In this document: positions 55,912-63,742 of the stretch, piece after piece
How the letters are laid out: every line of letters starts with the position of its first letter
Numbering within the stretch: position 1 is the first letter of the stretch
DNA from: Niveibacterium microcysteis
Lineage (GTDB): Bacteria; Pseudomonadota; Gammaproteobacteria; Burkholderiales; Rhodocyclaceae
Direction: 5' to 3'
Assembly (NCBI RefSeq): GCF_017161445.1
Contig: NZ_CP071060.1
Location: forward strand, 1,240,001-1,304,000
DNA length: 64,000 nucleotides
The notes under the pieces: generated by a model
Databases searched by the model: none
Told to the model about the DNA's origin: nothing
The model's input: the letters and a program-made list of their open reading frames with translations, nothing else
Translations under genes and position numbers: made by a program

Positions 55912-56532
55912 TCAAGGAGCGGAATCGATCTTTGAATGGTGAGCTTTTGCCGAGCACGCATTCCCTTCTTCGCGAGCGCGCTTATAAGCTCTGCATGCAG
56001 GAAGTCGGTTCCGCGTGCGACGCGTATCCATCGGGCGCGCGCCTACCGTGCAGTACCCATCCCGCGTGTTGTGGCCTGGAGCGATGGTCAACATCCGCGC
56101 CATCTTCACCTCTTCGTACGTGACTCGCTCTGCGTGATCGTAAAAGCCCCCCATGGGCTGCGGGCCGACTTTGAGCGGCTGGACGGTCACTTTTCGCGTA
56201 GCCGTGATCTGGCGTTCACCAGTGAAGTCCTCAATCAGACGATCGCGATAAAGCTCGAATGTATGGACTGGCAATCCAAGCACCAGGACATCGATGCGAT
56301 TCGACGACTGAGCCGCCATCGCCGCATATACCAGAGCTCGATAATGCTCAGTAGTACAGAAGTCAGGATTGAACGTCTTGCACGTTGAGTTGCCGGTCAG
56401 CAGCTTTCGAGCGCCAGCGCCAACCGCGAACGTTTGTTCGCCCACCGCGAAGATCGCGCAGGAGTCCCAATGGAAACCGTCGACCCGATCGTTGCTTTCA
56501 TCATCGTCAGCAACGATCGATTCGACCAGCAC
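55912..56532 (-). pseudogene. Remnant of ParM/PRTRC-D-like actin-family protein
   Basis: The frame resembles plasmid/ICE segregation actins: FAVGEQTFAVGAGARKLL, DFCTTEHYRALVYAAMAA, then IDVLVLGLPVHTFELYRDRL, the central QPLKVGPQPMGGFYD and a phosphate-2-like TIAPGHNTRDGY. The first about 70 residues of an intact protein (phosphate-1 loop) are missing. After GARPMDTRR the sequence departs from the family, suggesting frameshift or truncation. Probably a non-functional relic from an ICE or plasmid. I rate the family match moderate; the decayed state is clear. Confidence 0.6.
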
Positions 56533-56761
56533 TTAATCGTGGCGATCACGAACACACAGACAATTCCCGGTTGGGTGGTCTTTAGGTACTAGTGACTTTG
56601 TGTTCCCAAAGGCAACATCAACCGGAAGAACCTAGGGGACAAAGGCGGAACGGATGTGGTGACCTTTCAGTGAGAAGAGCAGTTGAGCTAGATTGCTTAC
56701 GAGGCTGCTGAGTATTCTCTTACAGCTAGCCATTAGAAACGGCGCCACAACGAACAATTCC

Positions 56762-57037
56762 TTTGGTCGCCGGCGACACGAATAGAGTACATCACTGAAT
56801 CGCTCGGCTGAGTGTTTGGTGTTGGGCGACCAAAAATAGGCAGAAGACGTACTTCGCGCAGACCGATCTTGGTCGTGGGCGACCCAAAACCTACGCAGCG
56901 CCACCTCTCTTAGCTAAAGAACGGGTCGCACACGACCAAAAATCAATCACGGCGATTTGGTTAGAACGCACTTCGCGTCGTGGGCGACCAAAACAATGCT
57001 CTTGTTATTGGTAATTTTGGGCGCTGGCGACGCGAAA
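56762..57037. repeat. Six-copy dyad repeat array, mostly 52-53 bp period
   Basis: Six imperfect copies of a motif close to GGTCG-tggg-CGACC followed by an A run occur. The CGAC cores are at 56774, 56827, 56880, 56933, 56985 and 57028. The first four steps are 53, 53, 53 and 52 bp (about five helical turns); the last is 43 bp. The central copies have the best dyads, and the sequences between cores are unrelated. The two end copies read GGCGAC(A/G)CGAA. It lies beside the ParM-like relic. It is best explained as an array of protein-binding sites, such as a partition or replication-control locus. Confidence 0.68.
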
Positions 57038-58032
57038 TATGCGGCAGCTAGTACCCCTTGAGTCCCCATTGCTCAGTCCTCAATTTGGTCGAAGGGGCCG
57101 GCTCTATTTTGTAGGAAGGGAAAACCGTGACGCTTGAACAGGTGACAATTCGACCCGCTGGGCTGGCAGAGCCACCGCAAAGCGCACAAGAAGGGACGGT
57201 GTCTTTATGGGGCACTCACCAGTGAGGCGCGGCGAACATCAGCAAAGACAAGGGCAGGAGGCCAATTAACTATGTGAACATGCAGTGAAAAAAAAGTGAG
57301 TTGACGCTAACTGCAAATTACAAATAGGATTGCCACATCTTTCGCCCTCTGGGCAAAGCGTGGCTGCCTAAAGAGGCTGCTCCATTTCGAGTGGGAAAAT
57401 GTGGGCTGTGCAATCCAATGGAGCTGCACTGCAAGGCGTCCCTCCAGCATCACATCACGAGCCAAGGCTCGCATCTCCGGATCAAATGTGGTCCGCGTCT
57501 CAAATCACGATCGCAAATCTGCGTGCGCCGCGGCATTCGTAGTCGAGTTGAATGCCGGGCTTTGTCCCGAGCTAAAACGCTGTGCCATGGCCGAGTAGGA
57601 CAGTGGCAAAGCTAGGCAGTAAATGGTTGCTTTCCAGCCCTCAGTTGAATCTGGGTAAGCCTTTGTGGGCCAAGCGCTGGGCGAAGAAAGCGAAGTGCGG
57701 TGATAGCTATTGTGAAGAAGTTGAGCGAGCGAAGTGGTCGGCTGTCTGAATGACAGCATCGACGTGGGCCCAGTCAAATTGCGATCGGCTTGCGTAGGTG
57801 GAGGCCATCAGACCCCGTGTGGGGGCCAGCTCCAAATCAGTGAGGCCGCACGCGGCCGACCGCGATCACCCACGGATTGGGTGGAAACTCCTAAGGCGCA
57901 TTGAATCAAGTGCGACTCAGGCTGTGGCCGATAGGGGCTTGGCAAGGGTGAGTCTTCATGCTTACGCATACACTTTCCACACACGCTGATGACACTGATC
58001 AGTAGAGATAAACAGAGCAACGGCAAGACGTT
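57038..58032. other. Region without recognised genes
   Basis: About 1 kb between the repeat array and the second recombinase. The only candidate with a ribosome site is a 32-codon frame, GTG at 57127 to TGA at 57225, preceded by AGGAAGGG; it is not recognised. Frames at 57391-57615 and 57505-57777 look like chance. No promoter consensus or RNA was identified. Confidence 0.45.
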
Positions 58033-59313
58033 ATGAAAGTCATACACAGAAGAAGAACGACTCGTGAGCTCCAGCCTGGTGCCATTGATGACGTCAATGG
58101 CCTTCGAGCCTCCGTACTGGCGTTGATCAAACTGGAGTCACCAAGAAGCATCAAGAAAGCCAAGGATGTAAGTGGAATCCGCCAAAGACAGCGCGAAGAG
58201 ATGGCGTTAGCGATTTGCGATGATTTGCTTGCCGGCGGCTTTGCCATTCGATCAATCAGAGGGCTGGGTAGTCGGCACGTTTGTTACTTGTTCAAGACGT
58301 GGTACGACCAGAGGCAATCGCTTGGCACGCTGCAGAACAAGCGAACCGTACTAAAGTGGTTGGCGGACCTATCAGGCAAGCATGGACTGGTTGAGCCACT
58401 TGATAAGTATCTGCCTAGCGGAGTGCCAACGAAGCGATCCCTCGTCGCGAAGCTGGATAAGTCATGGGCCGCAGCGGATGTTGATGTCGACGAGATCATC
58501 GCGACAGTTGGTCAGAGCTATCCATGGGCCGCTACTCTACTCAAGCTCGTCCGCGCGTTTGGATTGCGGCGATCCGAAGCGGTGTGCTTTCGTCCTTGCA
58601 TCGCCCTCACCATCCGCGATGGCGTCCAAGTTGTTTGGCTTAGGAAGCGTGGGTGGGGAACAAAGGGTGGTCGAGAGCGCTTTGTTCCTATCCTGTCGCA
58701 AAGCCAGATTGATGTGATCGAGGAAGCAAAGTCTTACTGCGATAGTGAGTCAGCAGCAGTAATGTCCCGCTTCGGGCTTTCAAAGAAAGCCGCGATCATG
58801 AAATTCAAGTGGGTAGTAGAGCAGGCCGGGATCACCAAGAAGTCCAAAGGGGTGACATTGCATGGGCTCCGGCACCAGTACTACCACGAGCGAATCCTGG
58901 CAGTCGACGGAGGGATGGAAAGCCCTATCAAGCTCACTGAGAAGATGCTGGAGATCAACCAGATTCTCGATGAGGCGTTGGAGTCCGAACGATCGCGCCT
59001 GGTTGAACTGATCCACTATGTGAAGCGGACGCGTTGGGCGACTTTCAATCCGTGGGACTTGGAAGATCTGGAACGGCTGACTAAGACGCGGAAGGAAATC
59101 AGCGAAGAGTTGGGCCATGATCGGGTTGAGATCACAACCGCCTACGCGGGGAGCTACGCGACTTTGTGCCACCTGTTGAGAAAGTGGTCGACGGTGATCC
59201 GTACTGAGTTGTCGGACAAGTCTATGAGTGACCTGGCTGCCCTTAGATATGTGAAGCCGGTTGAAGATGAAGGTTCGCTCGCAACTGGCGAAGAAGGCGC
59301 CTGGGACGATTAG
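58033..59313 (+). CDS. ICE-type tyrosine recombinase (integrase)
   Basis: The 426-residue tyrosine recombinase has an N-terminal SAM-like domain (about 30-130) and a catalytic domain with Arg in RAFGLRRSEAVCFRP near residue 182, HxxR in TLHGLRHQYYHER near 278, and the C-terminal ELGHDRVEITTAYAGSY with His and Tyr near 362-375. It resembles the Integrase_1-type enzymes of integrative elements. It lacks the IntI-specific insertion seen in the integron integrase at 60067. It converges on a small gene with a 4-bp overlap. It is probably the recombinase of the ParM-bearing element (inference). Confidence 0.85.
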   Translation: MKVIHRRRTTRELQPGAIDDVNGLRASVLALIKLESPRSIKKAKDVSGIRQRQREEMALAICDDLLAGGFAIRSIRGLGSRHVCYLFKTWYDQRQSLGTLQNKRTVLKWLADLSGKHGLVEPLDKYLPSGVPTKRSLVAKLDKSWAAADVDVDEIIATVGQSYPWAATLLKLVRAFGLRRSEAVCFRPCIALTIRDGVQVVWLRKRGWGTKGGRERFVPILSQSQIDVIEEAKSYCDSESAAVMSRFGLSKKAAIMKFKWVVEQAGITKKSKGVTLHGLRHQYYHERILAVDGGMESPIKLTEKMLEINQILDEALESERSRLVELIHYVKRTRWATFNPWDLEDLERLTKTRKEISEELGHDRVEITTAYAGSYATLCHLLRKWSTVIRTELSDKSMSDLAALRYVKPVEDEGSLATGEEGAWDD

Positions 59314-59687
59314 TCAAGAAAACACGAACCGAGCAAGTTAGTGACGTCTGGATCAACTCGTCCGCCAAGATGGGCATAAAACGAGGATTCAAATTCATCT
59401 TCGTACTGCTGGAAGTTAGAAAGATCTGCCACGGTTCCGTACTTTGCGATAGATTCACGACGGGCTGACACGGCTTTGGCTGCAGGCATAAATACAACCG
59501 GCTTTGCCACCACAGTTGCACGGCGCTCCAGCGCATTGAACCGCACTTCGGCTGCCCGGGTGAAACCGGTCGAAGCGGCGTACATGGCGGGTTGGCACGA
59601 ACGAACAAGGGTTTCGTTGCGGCGACCAAACAGAGCGACGCGAGCGAACATGGCGGTGATCTTTGTTATGTGTGTTGCTATACACAT
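59310..59687 (-). CDS. Hypothetical protein convergent with the integrase
   Basis: The 125-residue frame starts at ATG 59687 (MCIATHITKITAMFARVALF); ATG at 59651 (MFARVALFGRRN) is an alternative. It has an amphipathic first half with FTRAAEVRFNALERRATVV and an acidic second half YEDEFESSFYAHLGGRVDPD. Its length and composition look coding, and it overlaps the integrase end by 4 bp. No family is recognised; the ribosome site is weak. Confidence 0.42.
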   Translation of the reverse strand: MCIATHITKITAMFARVALFGRRNETLVRSCQPAMYAASTGFTRAAEVRFNALERRATVVAKPVVFMPAAKAVSARRESIAKYGTVADLSNFQQYEDEFESSFYAHLGGRVDPDVTNLLGSCFLD

Positions 59688-59762
59688 TGTATCCCGCCCG
59701 TGCGCTAACCAAAGGGCACAGCGATAGCCCTTGAAGCATAGCTTTCTTGCCAAGCGTTCCAA

Positions 59763-60066
59763 AAGAGATCAGATCAGGTGAGGCGTCTTTTGGACTTGCC
59801 CCTGTATCTTTGGACGGGCTCAAGCCGAAACATCCAGCTGCTGGGCCGACTGCCGACACTCAAGGCTGCTTCAGGCTGTAAGCGGTCAGACGAAGATCGC
59901 GGGTAAAGGGCAGAGGTCGACCCATAGCGGAACTTCATTGCCAAGAGGGGTATGTGGTCCGGTTTGCGCGCAAGCAGACATTCAAACGACGGCTTTATGG
60001 CTGTGGGCACTGGACTTCCGGCGAACGTGGCGCCCGCGGCGGGTCAATGGCCCCGGGCGCCATCGC
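59763..60066. other. Short gap before the integron integrase
   Basis: About 300 bp with no convincing gene, terminator or promoter. It lies downstream of intI (minus strand) and is the left boundary of the integron. Confidence 0.4.
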
Positions 60067-61011
60067 TCAAAGCAGGTCGAACGGACTCTTTACGGTACGA
60101 ACCGCCGCCTCGACATGGGTGTAGATCATCGTCGTCTGCAGATTGCGGTGTCCAAGCAGCAACTGGATGGTACGAATGTCGGTGCCTGCAGCAAGCAAAT
60201 GGGTTGCAAACGAGTGGCGAAGCGTGTGAACGCTGACATGCTTGTTGACCTGAGCTTTTCTCACCGCGGCCTTAAATGCTCTCTGGATCGTTGAAGGGGA
60301 TGCGTGCCAGCGCACCAGACGGTCGCTATCGCCCCAGGGACGTACGGCAGCGGACGGAAACACGAACTGCCACGCGAAGGATCCCGCCGCAGTCGGATAC
60401 TTGCGGTACAGCGCATCGGGCATTGGCGCCAGCCCGCCGCCGCGCGACCGGTCGTCCGCGTGCAACTGAAGTACCCGGGTCAGGTGCTGCTCTATCGGCG
60501 TGCAGAGCTGTGCTGGCAGCACGGTTGTGCGGTCCTTGCTGCCTTTGCTGTTGCGAACGGAAATCGTCTTTGTCGTCAGATCGATGTCCTTCACCCGCAA
60601 CGTCACGCATTCATTGACGCGAAGACCCGATCCGTACATCAGGTTCGCCATCAGTTGGGTCGTGCCCGTCATCATCGCCAGCACCAACCGCGTCTCGGCC
60701 TGGGTGAGCACGACAGGCAAGCGATCGCGATGTTGCACGCGCTTAATGTCCTTCATTTCCCCCAGCGGCTGGCGCAAGACATCGCGGTAGAGAAACACCA
60801 ACGCATTCAGTGCCTGGGTTTGCGTAGAAGCGGATACCGTCCGAGCGACCGCGAGGTGATTGAGGAAGGCTTCCACCTCCCGTGCGCCGATCGTGGCGGG
60901 GTGGGCCTTGCCGTGAAACAGCACGAAGCGCTTCGTCCAATGACGATATGCCTCTTCGGTGCGCGGACTGTAGTGCCGGCGGCGGCAGACGATCGAGATC
61001 TGATCCAGCAA
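60067..61011 (-). CDS. intI: Integron integrase IntI (start probably frameshifted)
   Basis: The 314-residue tyrosine recombinase has Arg in YGSGLRVNECVTLRVKDID, HxxR in HTLRHSFATHLLAAGTDIR, and LGHRNLQTTMIYTHV with the nucleophilic Tyr. The insertion LAPMPDALYRKYPTAAGSFA, between boxes I and II, is diagnostic of IntI. It would recombine attI with attC. The frame opens at TTG 61011 without a good ribosome site. A better start, ATG 61039 with AGGGAG 7 bp upstream, is out of frame by one base. Upstream in-frame residues NSPRAPRL continue the family N-terminus. So the native gene (about 323 residues) appears frameshifted in the GGGG at 61034-61037, or the base is an error. Confidence 0.93.
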   Translation of the reverse strand: MLDQISIVCRRRHYSPRTEEAYRHWTKRFVLFHGKAHPATIGAREVEAFLNHLAVARTVSASTQTQALNALVFLYRDVLRQPLGEMKDIKRVQHRDRLPVVLTQAETRLVLAMMTGTTQLMANLMYGSGLRVNECVTLRVKDIDLTTKTISVRNSKGSKDRTTVLPAQLCTPIEQHLTRVLQLHADDRSRGGGLAPMPDALYRKYPTAAGSFAWQFVFPSAAVRPWGDSDRLVRWHASPSTIQRAFKAAVRKAQVNKHVSVHTLRHSFATHLLAAGTDIRTIQLLLGHRNLQTTMIYTHVEAAVRTVKSPFDLL

Positions 61012-61056
61012 CCGGGGTGCTCGGGGGCTGTTACCCCATAACGTTACTCCCTGACT

Positions 61057-61091
61057 GAGTGAAAATTCTCACTCTAGGCGGATCGCGTCAA
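61057..61091 (-). promoter_or_regulatory. Likely intI promoter with operator dyad
   Basis: On the minus strand TTGACG (61091-61086), 17 bp and GAATTT (61068-61063) precede ATG 61039 and its AGGGAG. The -10 sits in the middle of a perfect dyad GAGTGA-N6-TCACTC (61057-61074), suggesting a repressor site. It does not match the usual LexA box. Confidence 0.5.
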
Positions 61092-61131
61092 AGCCGGGAG
61101 CTCAGCGTGACAGTAGTATATAAGGGTTAGG

Positions 61132-61159
61132 TTGACACGCCACCAAAGAACCCTATGAA
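61132..61159 (+). promoter_or_regulatory. Likely cassette promoter Pc
   Basis: TTGACA (61132-61137), a 16-bp spacer and TATGAA (61154-61159) point into the cassette array, about 80 bp before the first cassette gene and between intI and attI. A perfect -35 with a fair -10 suggests real but moderate activity. Confidence 0.6.
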
Positions 61160-61234
61160 AATCAGAAGGTTACAGGGCGAGAGCGGTGACTCCGTATTGG
61201 AAGTAGGTGGACCTTTCTGTCGTTTGAATAACTG

Positions 61235-61241
61235 TTAGGCG
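61235..61241 (+). other. attI core site
   Basis: GTTAGGC fits GTTRRRY. It is the junction at which the first cassette begins (T at 61236); the complementary GCCTAAC starts its attC at 61667. Confidence 0.82.
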
Positions 61242-61248
61242 TACCCCT

Positions 61249-61638
61249 ATGCCTGGTACCGAGAGTCAAAACGAATACACCGCAGCAACCCCGACACAAG
61301 GTGGCTGGCGGTGGGCGTTGCTGTTCGTTTCCGCATTCGTGCTGCCATGGGCATTAGCTATCGGCTCGGTAAACGCGCTCGAAGCATGGCTGCCGGGTCG
61401 GGTGGCCACAGACCATTGGCGAAACTTCTCTTCGGCATGCTTCGTCTTGGGTGGTGCGGTTGCCGCAGGCCAGCTTATTCGGCTACCTCGTCAATACGGG
61501 TTTCGTTTCGCACTAGCAATTCTGGTTTTTCTTGGTGGTTTGTGGTTGGCATATACGTTTCAGCTCCGCTCAAACTGTGGTGATGAATCAAAATACGTTG
61601 GCACAGTTGAACAAACGCAAGTCGCATCATGTCAGTAG
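61249..61638 (+). CDS. Cassette 1: hypothetical membrane protein
   Basis: The 129-residue protein has three hydrophobic segments: WALLFVSAFVLPWALAIGSV (about 22-41), FSSACFVLGGAVAAGQLI (about 60-77), and FALAILVFLGGLWLAYTF (about 88-105). A short hydrophilic tail has two Cys. The ATG lies 13 bp after the attI core. An inner-membrane location is likely. The sequence is not recognised. It is the cassette nearest Pc and so the most likely to be expressed. Confidence 0.75.
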   Translation: MPGTESQNEYTAATPTQGGWRWALLFVSAFVLPWALAIGSVNALEAWLPGRVATDHWRNFSSACFVLGGAVAAGQLIRLPRQYGFRFALAILVFLGGLWLAYTFQLRSNCGDESKYVGTVEQTQVASCQ

Positions 61639-61666
61639 CCTCGGCTGGTCGGCCCTATGCGAACAC

Positions 61667-61757
61667 GCCTAACCAGTCCGTCAACGGGACGCCAAAATGC
61701 TGCGCATTTTTGGTTCCCTCCGCTGCGCTCCGGCGCCCGTTACGTCCAACGTTATGC
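61667..61757 (+). repeat. attC site 1
   Basis: The inverse core GCCTAAC (61667-61673) and core GTTATGC (61751-61757) bound an imperfect palindrome with the shared body CAGTCCGTCAACGGGACGCC and a central CAAAATG/CATTTTTG stem. The core is atypical, with ATGC in place of RRRY. Confidence 0.92.
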
Positions 61758-62239
61758 GTCTCCCGATGACGGCCTCTGACATTCTTCCCCTTGTAGAAAA
61801 GGCGTTTCCTTATGTGCCGCGCCCGGCACTAACGGACATTTCGTTCCATACCGATGGTTGCGCCCACTGTGAGATGTCATACCGCGAGCTAGCTCAACAT
61901 CCCGGACCTCAGCTTTCTTTAGAGGTGGTTCGCTATCTATTTGACGAACTGTCTACGCTTTCCTCCGCCGCAACGCGTTGGGTCCTGCCTTCCTATCTGC
62001 GCCACGTGTTGAGCGAGTCGGACGCCATGGAAATGGCAACTGAGTTCTTGATTTACAGCCTCGCGCCACTTGCGGAGTACGAAGAAGAAACAAAACAAAG
62101 GCTTTCGCTTTTAAGCAAGCCACAAATTGAATGCCTGCTCGAATTAGTCGCCTACTGGCAGCACCACGAGCATTGGGGCATCTATTGCCCGGAGGAGCTA
62201 GATCGTGCAAAGCACTTTCTGCAGCAACTCAACGCATAA
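61754..62239 (+). CDS. Cassette 2: hypothetical protein
   Basis: The 161-residue soluble acidic protein starts at the ATG inside the core GTTATGC, or at ATG 61766 (MTASDILPLVEKAF). It ends with TAA inside GCATAAC, so the gene fills the cassette from core to core. It has a Cys/His segment HTDGCAHCEMSYREL and mostly helical sequence with LPSYLRHVLSESDAMEMATE. I do not recognise the family with confidence. It may belong to a group of cassette-borne proteins of unknown function. Confidence 0.75.
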   Translation: MRLPMTASDILPLVEKAFPYVPRPALTDISFHTDGCAHCEMSYRELAQHPGPQLSLEVVRYLFDELSTLSSAATRWVLPSYLRHVLSESDAMEMATEFLIYSLAPLAEYEEETKQRLSLLSKPQIECLLELVAYWQHHEHWGIYCPEELDRAKHFLQQLNA

Positions 62240-62323
62240 CCAGTCCGTCAACGGGACGCCAAACCGCTGCGCAGTTTGGTTCCCTTCGCTGCGCTCCGGC
62301 GCCCGTTACGTCCAACGTTAGCC
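62234..62323 (+). repeat. attC site 2
   Basis: GCATAAC (62234-62240) and GTTAGCC (62317-62323) bound the shared 90-bp body; the central stem reads CAAACCG/CAGTTTGG. The inverse core is the exact complement of the cassette 2 start core. Confidence 0.92.
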
Positions 62324-62352
62324 GTCAAACAATTCCAATCTCGTATAACGTC

Positions 62353-62598
62353 ATGACCGAAATCAACCAAAGACTGCATCAATTAGCCGCCGATCGAAAA
62401 CTCATTGCCTTCCTTAGCATCAGTATTTCGGTAGCGGTCCTTGCTGGCCTTTGGTTCGGCCGCTTTCCGCCCGGTGCTGTTGCGATCGTTTGGTTTTCGT
62501 TTGCCGCAATCCTTGTTCGTGCAATATCTTGGGCAACGCCAGAAGAAATCGCGCGCATTACGGCAGCAGCCGGCCACAGCAACGATGAAGCCGGCTAA
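62353..62598 (+). CDS. Cassette 3: small hypothetical membrane protein
   Basis: The 81-residue protein starts MTEINQRLHQLAADR and has two close transmembrane segments: LIAFLSISISVAVLAGLWFG and PGAVAIVWFSFAAILVRAIS. It ends with TAA inside the attC inverse core GGCTAAC. It is a small two-helix inner-membrane protein of unknown function. Confidence 0.7.
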   Translation: MTEINQRLHQLAADRKLIAFLSISISVAVLAGLWFGRFPPGAVAIVWFSFAAILVRAISWATPEEIARITAAAGHSNDEAG

Positions 62599-62682
62599 CC
62601 AGTCCGTCAACGGGACGCCAAAATGCTGCGCATTTTGGTTCCCTCCGCTGCGCTCCGGCGCCCGTTACGTCCAACGTTAGCC
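62593..62682 (+). repeat. attC site 3
   Basis: GGCTAAC (62593-62599) and GTTAGCC (62676-62682) bound a body almost identical to site 1 (CAAAATGCTGCGCATTTTGG central stem). Confidence 0.92.
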
Positions 62683-62693
62683 CGCACACAAAT

Positions 62694-63116
62694 ATGGTCC
62701 GCTTTTCAAACGGCGACGACGCTTTCGAATTGACGCTTGCCTCAGACGGAAACTCCGAACCGCAAATGGAAGCCGACGCCTATCTGACGGTTGCGGTGCG
62801 CTCAAATGGGTTCGCCGGGCACAACGACCTTTGGGTGGCCGGCCCAAGTCTCAGATCCTTCTGCTCCAGGCTCGTGGAGCTTGAGCGCACCCTTCGTGGT
62901 GAAGCAACGCTCAAATCCATCTCCCCAAACGAACTCAAGCTCGTCGTATCGTCGGTTACTTCGCGTGGCAACATTGCCGTTCATGGCACTACCGGCTACG
63001 AGGTCCAGCGCGAAAACAGCGCCTTCTGGCACTCGGTGTCGTTTGGGTTTGAATTCGAAGTCGCCCAACTTTCTCGGGCTGTGGCGCTCCCATGGTTCAA
63101 GCGCTATGCGGGCTAA
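62694..63116 (+). CDS. Cassette 4: hypothetical soluble protein
   Basis: The 140-residue protein is mostly predicted strands, with SLRSFCSRLVELERTLRGEA then SISPNELKLVVSSVTSRGNI in the middle and FWHSVSFGFEFEVAQL near the end. The pattern recalls small immunity-like families (WapI/DUF6228-type), but this is a loose impression. The ATG is 17 bp after the cassette boundary, and the stop TAA lies in the inverse core GGCTAAC. Confidence 0.72.
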   Translation: MVRFSNGDDAFELTLASDGNSEPQMEADAYLTVAVRSNGFAGHNDLWVAGPSLRSFCSRLVELERTLRGEATLKSISPNELKLVVSSVTSRGNIAVHGTTGYEVQRENSAFWHSVSFGFEFEVAQLSRAVALPWFKRYAG

Positions 63117-63200
63117 CAAGTCCGTCAACGGGACGCCAAACTGCTACGCAGTTTGGTTCCCTCCGCTGCGCTCCGGCGCCCGTTACGTCCAACGTTAGAG
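63111..63200 (+). repeat. attC site 4
   Basis: GGCTAAC (63111-63117) and GTTAGAG (63194-63200) bound the shared body, with AAGTCCGTC in place of CAGTCCGTC and a CTGCTACGCAG central stem. The final base is G where Y is expected. Confidence 0.9.
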
Positions 63201-63210
63201 GTCATCCGTT

Positions 63211-63732
63211 TTGAGGTGGCTCCCACTTGTCATGAGCGTTAGCCTGTCGCTGTTGGCAACAGTCGCGGGCGCAGACTGCTTGGAATCTGCGGTTCGCGAG
63301 CGTGCGTTGTTAGCAGGCACGCAGTTTGCGAACTCGATCGCCTGTGACGTTGAAGCGAACCCCAAATATTTAGTCGCCCTTCACCGGTGGGACAACTGTT
63401 CGATCGAAACCCGCGACTCCGCGCTGTTCGTCCTGCTTTGGCATGGTGATGTTGGCTGCAATGGGGGCAGTGGCAGCTATTCGCCGCAAGTAACAACGAT
63501 ACGTATCGGCGCGGGAGACACATTCTTTGCAGATCCAGTTCTATCAACGCCTGTCGTTAAGTTCCCAGTCCCAACACATTACGTTGAACGAGTGGTCTCC
63601 CACGGAGACAGACATCTTGTGCTCGAATTCACGCATTGGCACCGCTCCTGGCTATCGAGCGCGGAACGCGATGAACCCGACGTGGCAACATTGGAGCTTC
63701 AGAACGACGGAAATTGGCGCCTGAAGAAGTGA
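63211..63732 (+). CDS. Cassette 5: exported hypothetical protein
   Basis: The 173-residue protein starts at TTG 63211 and has a signal peptide MRWLPLVMSVSLSLLATVAG with cleavage before ADC. The mature domain has several Cys (DCLES, IACDVEAN, DNCSIETRD, DVGCNGG) that could form disulphides, and a strand-rich C-terminal half. It is probably periplasmic. The family is not recognised. The choice of TTG rests on the signal peptide. Confidence 0.68.
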   Translation: MRWLPLVMSVSLSLLATVAGADCLESAVRERALLAGTQFANSIACDVEANPKYLVALHRWDNCSIETRDSALFVLLWHGDVGCNGGSGSYSPQVTTIRIGAGDTFFADPVLSTPVVKFPVPTHYVERVVSHGDRHLVLEFTHWHRSWLSSAERDEPDVATLELQNDGNWRLKK

Positions 63733-63742
63733 TGTCAGCGAC

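Noticed and set aside
56632..56904. Minus-strand 90-codon frame over the repeat array
   Set aside because: It overlaps the phased repeats, has no ribosome site and resembles no protein.
56762..57037. CRISPR array
   Set aside because: The spacing would suit repeat plus 32-bp spacer, but the repeats are short (about 20 bp), diverge at every copy, and no cas genes are present.
60304..61041. Plus-strand 245-codon frame opposite intI
   Set aside because: Antisense shadow of the integrase gene.
61057..61074. LexA box at intI
   Set aside because: The dyad GAGTGA-N6-TCACTC does not match CTGT-N8-ACAG or known betaproteobacterial LexA sites.
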